64,000 bases of DNA from the NCBI GenBank assembly GCA_964409335.1, contig CAYPCW010000004.1:1-64000 (forward strand). The letters run 5' to 3'. This document shows positions 61,261-64,000 of the stretch, one piece after another; position 1 is the first letter of the stretch, and each line of letters begins with the position of its first letter. A model generated the notes under the pieces. That model was not told where the DNA came from and ran no database searches. It worked only from the letters and a program-made list of their open reading frames with translations. A program made the translations under genes and the position numbers. This DNA is from JABMOW01 sp964409335. Lineage in GTDB: Bacteria > Fidelibacterota > Marinisomatia > SCGC-AAA003-L08 > JACNLC01.

Positions 61261-63609
61261 TTAAGGCGATAAAATTTGGGAAGATTTTCGTTTTTGCATC
61301 CATACCCCGATTACGATGACACCGGCAATGAGCAGGAAGCTGATGTGGGAGATCAGATTTCCAATACGGATATCCTCCGGCTGAAAGGACATGGTAACCG
61401 TGTGGTTGCCAGCTGGAACAGATATCCCACGTAATATGGCATTGGTTTCATATACTTTTATGGGATCCCCGTCGATAGATGCTGTCCACCCTTTGGGATA
61501 ATAAATCTCACTAAAAATTAGAAACTGGTCTGTTTGGGAAACTGTATTCAGTTCAATATAGTCAGGCGTATATGTTACTATATCCACTCTGCCCCCGGCG
61601 GTAAATGAGGTTTCATCCACGGTAGAGGAAACAAAGGCATCAGTAACAGGATCAAAGTTGGGTTTTTTTAATTCGGTCATTTGAACGTTTGGGTCCTCAA
61701 TCATCCGGATAGATCTTGCAAAAAATACCCGTTGAAGTTGTCCGGAATATTCATATACATATGCAGGAATGTACTGCCCCTGAATGTAGTAATTCCCTTT
61801 AAACGCCTCTTTGAAATCCGGGTGACTAATCTGTTGCAAATGGACGAGGTATTTGACATTTAACATCCGTAGTAGTGCGGCGGATTCGAATCCAACCTTT
61901 GTGATCACATCATTATAAATGGCTAGTTTTGCAGGATGATATCCCATGACACTTTCGATGTGAAATGCCGACCACCGGTTTTCATTCATTAAATATTGCA
62001 GAGGAAGAATCCGAAACTGTGAATGGTCCTTTTCGAGAAATTTGATCACGTCATCCTCCCGCAAATAAGATCTGATATACCGGGAAGTCTGATAAGGAGC
62101 ACTACGCCCGGAATCCGGTGCAGGGTCTATGATTTTTCTGTCAACCATGATCAGATCTAAAATAGCGATCAAGGCGATAATTGTCGATGCAATCGGAGGT
62201 TTTACCCATTTTTTCATGGTGATATAGAGAATGCCCAGGGTCAGCCCTGTGAGAACGATCAGGGTGAAAATATCTGTCCGGATCATGGGTTTAACATGAT
62301 CAGGTACAGCAAACCATGACAGTAATCCTTTCCCTATGATGAGCAAAATCACCGAAATACCCACCCAGATATAGACGGAATACCGGAATTCCTTGTAGAA
62401 TCTCGATTCTGCAAGTTTCTGCTGCAGGGAATGGAATCCGAGAGCCGATAATCCGGCGACACTGAATTGTGTCAACACTAAAAACATCACAGGAACTCTG
62501 AATTTGTTGAAGTAAGGAAAATGATCGTAGAATAGTTGATATAAGAAAAGATGTTTACCGAAGGATAACAGCAGTGAAATTAGTATGGTGAAGAGGAGAA
62601 CGTATTTAAAATTATTCCGGTTAAAAAACGCACCATACACAGCAAATAACAGAATGAGAATTCCCATATAATTGGGATAATCGGTATGAGGCATGGTTCC
62701 CCAATAGGTTCCCCCGCCAAACCCGAAAAATGATGGCACCAGAAATGTCATCATTTCGGGGAAACTGAACGACCATTGTGTGGCATATTCGAATGCAGCC
62801 CCTCCCCCGTCGGCGCCCCGGATGGAAAACGGGGTATATTGTGACACGGGATAGTAGATGCTCATCGAGAGTCCCCCTGCGACCAGCATTGAAAAAGCCG
62901 TGTAACCGATAAATTTCAACCGGGTGAAATCCTTTGCCCGAATCAGTTGAATACCCCTGAAAATCAGATATATTCCGAGCATCAGCCAGGTATAATAGGC
63001 GATTTGGACGTGTCCCCGAAGTAGTTGCAAGCCCATCAACAGGGACAGAATACCGCTAGCGAGCAGAGTCGGGTTTTCATCAAGTTTCAGCAATCCCCAG
63101 AATATCCATGGAATGTATGCAGCCGTCATCATCTGACTGCCATGCCCGAACACCAACATGGTGATCATGTACGGCGTGATCATAAATGCGACGGCACCAA
63201 GAAACGCGGAGAGTTGATCGAGCTTCAGTCGTTTGAGCAGAAGGAATCCGCCGAACCCCGCAAAGACATAGTGAATAAAAAACACCCATATCCAGGGCAT
63301 TCCCAGAGTTTTCAGCCATAGAAAAGCCTGATGAGGGAAATAATATCTTGAAATATATTGGAATGAATGCACGGAAGGAAGTCCGCTGAACATCCAGGGC
63401 AGCCAGAGGGGATATTCTCCGTTTTGCGCTTTCGCCAATTCCATCCCCTGTGCCACCGCTTTGGGGGACAGAGAATCACCTGATATAAATTCATGACTCC
63501 CATCAGCCATTTTATCGAAAAGACCAATAATAAGGACAAAGAATAAAGCTATAGCAACGAGGTTTTCTTTTTGTGATTGTATCACCGAGTATAAATTTTT
63601 CATTCGCAT
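61261..63609 (-). CDS. YfhO-family multi-spanning membrane protein
   Basis: The 782-residue protein has an initial helix (about 16-31), about 12 more helices up to residue 490, a large soluble domain (about 500-745) and a last helix followed by MQKRKSSQ. The soluble part ends with PKGWTASIDGDPIKVYETNA and GISVPAGNHTVTMSFQPE, typical of YfhO proteins. Members take part in glycosylation of cell-surface polymers at the outer face, but the reaction in this family is not firmly known. It lies beside a glycosyltransferase. An internal ATG at 63603 is also possible. Confidence 0.88.
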   Translation of the reverse strand: MRMKNLYSVIQSQKENLVAIALFFVLIIGLFDKMADGSHEFISGDSLSPKAVAQGMELAKAQNGEYPLWLPWMFSGLPSVHSFQYISRYYFPHQAFLWLKTLGMPWIWVFFIHYVFAGFGGFLLLKRLKLDQLSAFLGAVAFMITPYMITMLVFGHGSQMMTAAYIPWIFWGLLKLDENPTLLASGILSLLMGLQLLRGHVQIAYYTWLMLGIYLIFRGIQLIRAKDFTRLKFIGYTAFSMLVAGGLSMSIYYPVSQYTPFSIRGADGGGAAFEYATQWSFSFPEMMTFLVPSFFGFGGGTYWGTMPHTDYPNYMGILILLFAVYGAFFNRNNFKYVLLFTILISLLLSFGKHLFLYQLFYDHFPYFNKFRVPVMFLVLTQFSVAGLSALGFHSLQQKLAESRFYKEFRYSVYIWVGISVILLIIGKGLLSWFAVPDHVKPMIRTDIFTLIVLTGLTLGILYITMKKWVKPPIASTIIALIAILDLIMVDRKIIDPAPDSGRSAPYQTSRYIRSYLREDDVIKFLEKDHSQFRILPLQYLMNENRWSAFHIESVMGYHPAKLAIYNDVITKVGFESAALLRMLNVKYLVHLQQISHPDFKEAFKGNYYIQGQYIPAYVYEYSGQLQRVFFARSIRMIEDPNVQMTELKKPNFDPVTDAFVSSTVDETSFTAGGRVDIVTYTPDYIELNTVSQTDQFLIFSEIYYPKGWTASIDGDPIKVYETNAILRGISVPAGNHTVTMSFQPEDIRIGNLISHISFLLIAGVIVIGVWMQKRKSSQILSP

Positions 63610-63616
63610 TCTATGA

Positions 63617-64000
63617 TTATTGCCTGAATTTCGTGGAGTTAAAATACTGTTTAGAGATTTGATAAACCAAGCAGACGAAAGAAATAAGTGTGATGAAATA
63701 TCCTTTATGTCTTCGGATGAGTTTCAGCAGCGCCCATAATTTTCGGGTGTTTTTCAAAAACGACCGATTCCCGCCGATACTGGCAGACACCTTGTGATAG
63801 ATTTTAGATTTGGCGATCATATAACAGGATACCCCCTGATTTGCGGCGCGCAGGCACAGATCCACATCCTCGGAATACATTCCAAAAGATTCGTCGAAAC
63901 CGCCCAGTTTATGAAACACATCTGCATGGATCATCAGGGCACACCCGGAAACAAAATCCGTATGTGTATTTTGCTTAAAACGCCCGTTATCGATTTCACG
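63617..64000 (-). CDS. Family 2 glycosyltransferase, C-terminal part, cut by window edge
   Basis: The reading frame is open to the right edge, so the 127 codons seen are only the C-terminus; the internal Met at 63934 is not the start. Visible parts are DFVSGCALMIHADVFHKLGG, FDESFGMYSEDVDLCLRAAN (ED acceptor-site motif of rhamnosyltransferase-like GT2) and KIYHKVSASIGG. Then comes a hydrophobic stretch. It may act in surface polysaccharide synthesis, next to the YfhO-like gene. Confidence 0.85.
   Translation of the reverse strand, partial: REIDNGRFKQNTHTDFVSGCALMIHADVFHKLGGFDESFGMYSEDVDLCLRAANQGVSCYMIAKSKIYHKVSASIGGNRSFLKNTRKLWALLKLIRRHKGYFITLISFVCLVYQISKQYFNSTKFRQ

Noticed and set aside
1..64000. 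CRISPR arrays, insertion sequences, phage genes and tRNA genes
   Set aside because: I looked through the gaps for spaced direct repeats, transposase genes and tRNA cloverleaf features and found none; a covariance-model search would be needed to exclude an unusual RNA.

Overview
The window reads as one piece of a bacterial chromosome of moderate G+C, densely packed with genes that often overlap by 1-4 bases. The gene content points to a Gram-negative (diderm) member of the FCB group, such as a Marinimicrobia/Ignavibacteria-like lineage. Evidence for this is the Alternative Complex III with a caa3-type oxidase, a menaquinone pathway, a gingipain/PorU-like peptidase with a C-terminal sorting-like domain, and a MurE carrying the DNPR motif of meso-diaminopimelate ligases. 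The phylum is an inference; no rRNA gene is present.

Layout. 1-355: left-edge DNA with only a damaged reading frame. 356-1279: exported protein with a likely beta-barrel end. 1313-5597 (+): menaquinone genes menB-menA-menC-menE. 5598-6068: no gene. 6069-8431 (-): protease, RimK-type ligase and AstE/AspA-type amidohydrolase, a tag-writing and tag-cleaving set. 8651-23972 (-): a long respiratory gene run, in transcription order actA-B-C-D-E-F, a small membrane protein, a Sco protein, coxB-A-C-D, a second Sco protein, ctaB, a DUF420 protein, a possible 28-residue peptide and two small membrane proteins. Menaquinol made by the men pathway would be oxidised by ACIII, which can pass electrons to the cytochrome-c-tailed A2-type oxidase. 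The Sco, CtaB and DUF420 proteins would supply copper, heme and assembly functions.

24230-30171 (-): mutS, then selB and selA for selenocysteine insertion. 30375-31535 (-): an MFS transporter just behind the terminator of the ribosomal operon ffh-rpsP-khpA-rimM-trmD-rplS (35305 down to 31594). 35443-36159 (-): a short-chain dehydrogenase gene interrupted by TAA exactly at the catalytic tyrosine codon. 36159-38414 (-): aconitase. 38627-42780 (+): the PorU-like peptidase, maf and a RodZ-like gene.

43031-59568 (+): a nearly complete division and cell-wall (dcw) cluster, mraZ-rsmH-ftsL-ftsI-murE-murF-mraY-murD-ftsW-murG-murC-murB-ftsQ-ftsA-ftsZ, without ddl. It is preceded by a sigma70-like promoter and TGGG repeats that look like an MraZ operator, and it ends at a strong terminator shared with the convergent rpmB. 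60098-64000 (-): an orphan histidine kinase, a YfhO-like membrane protein and the C-terminal part of a family 2 glycosyltransferase cut by the window edge.

No wholly new system stands out. The items most worth a second look are the probable ACG start of actA, the nonsense codon at the SDR catalytic tyrosine, the small peptides in the respiratory cluster, the MraZ operator layout, the overlapping hairpins between rpsP and khpA, and the RimK-protease-amidohydrolase set.
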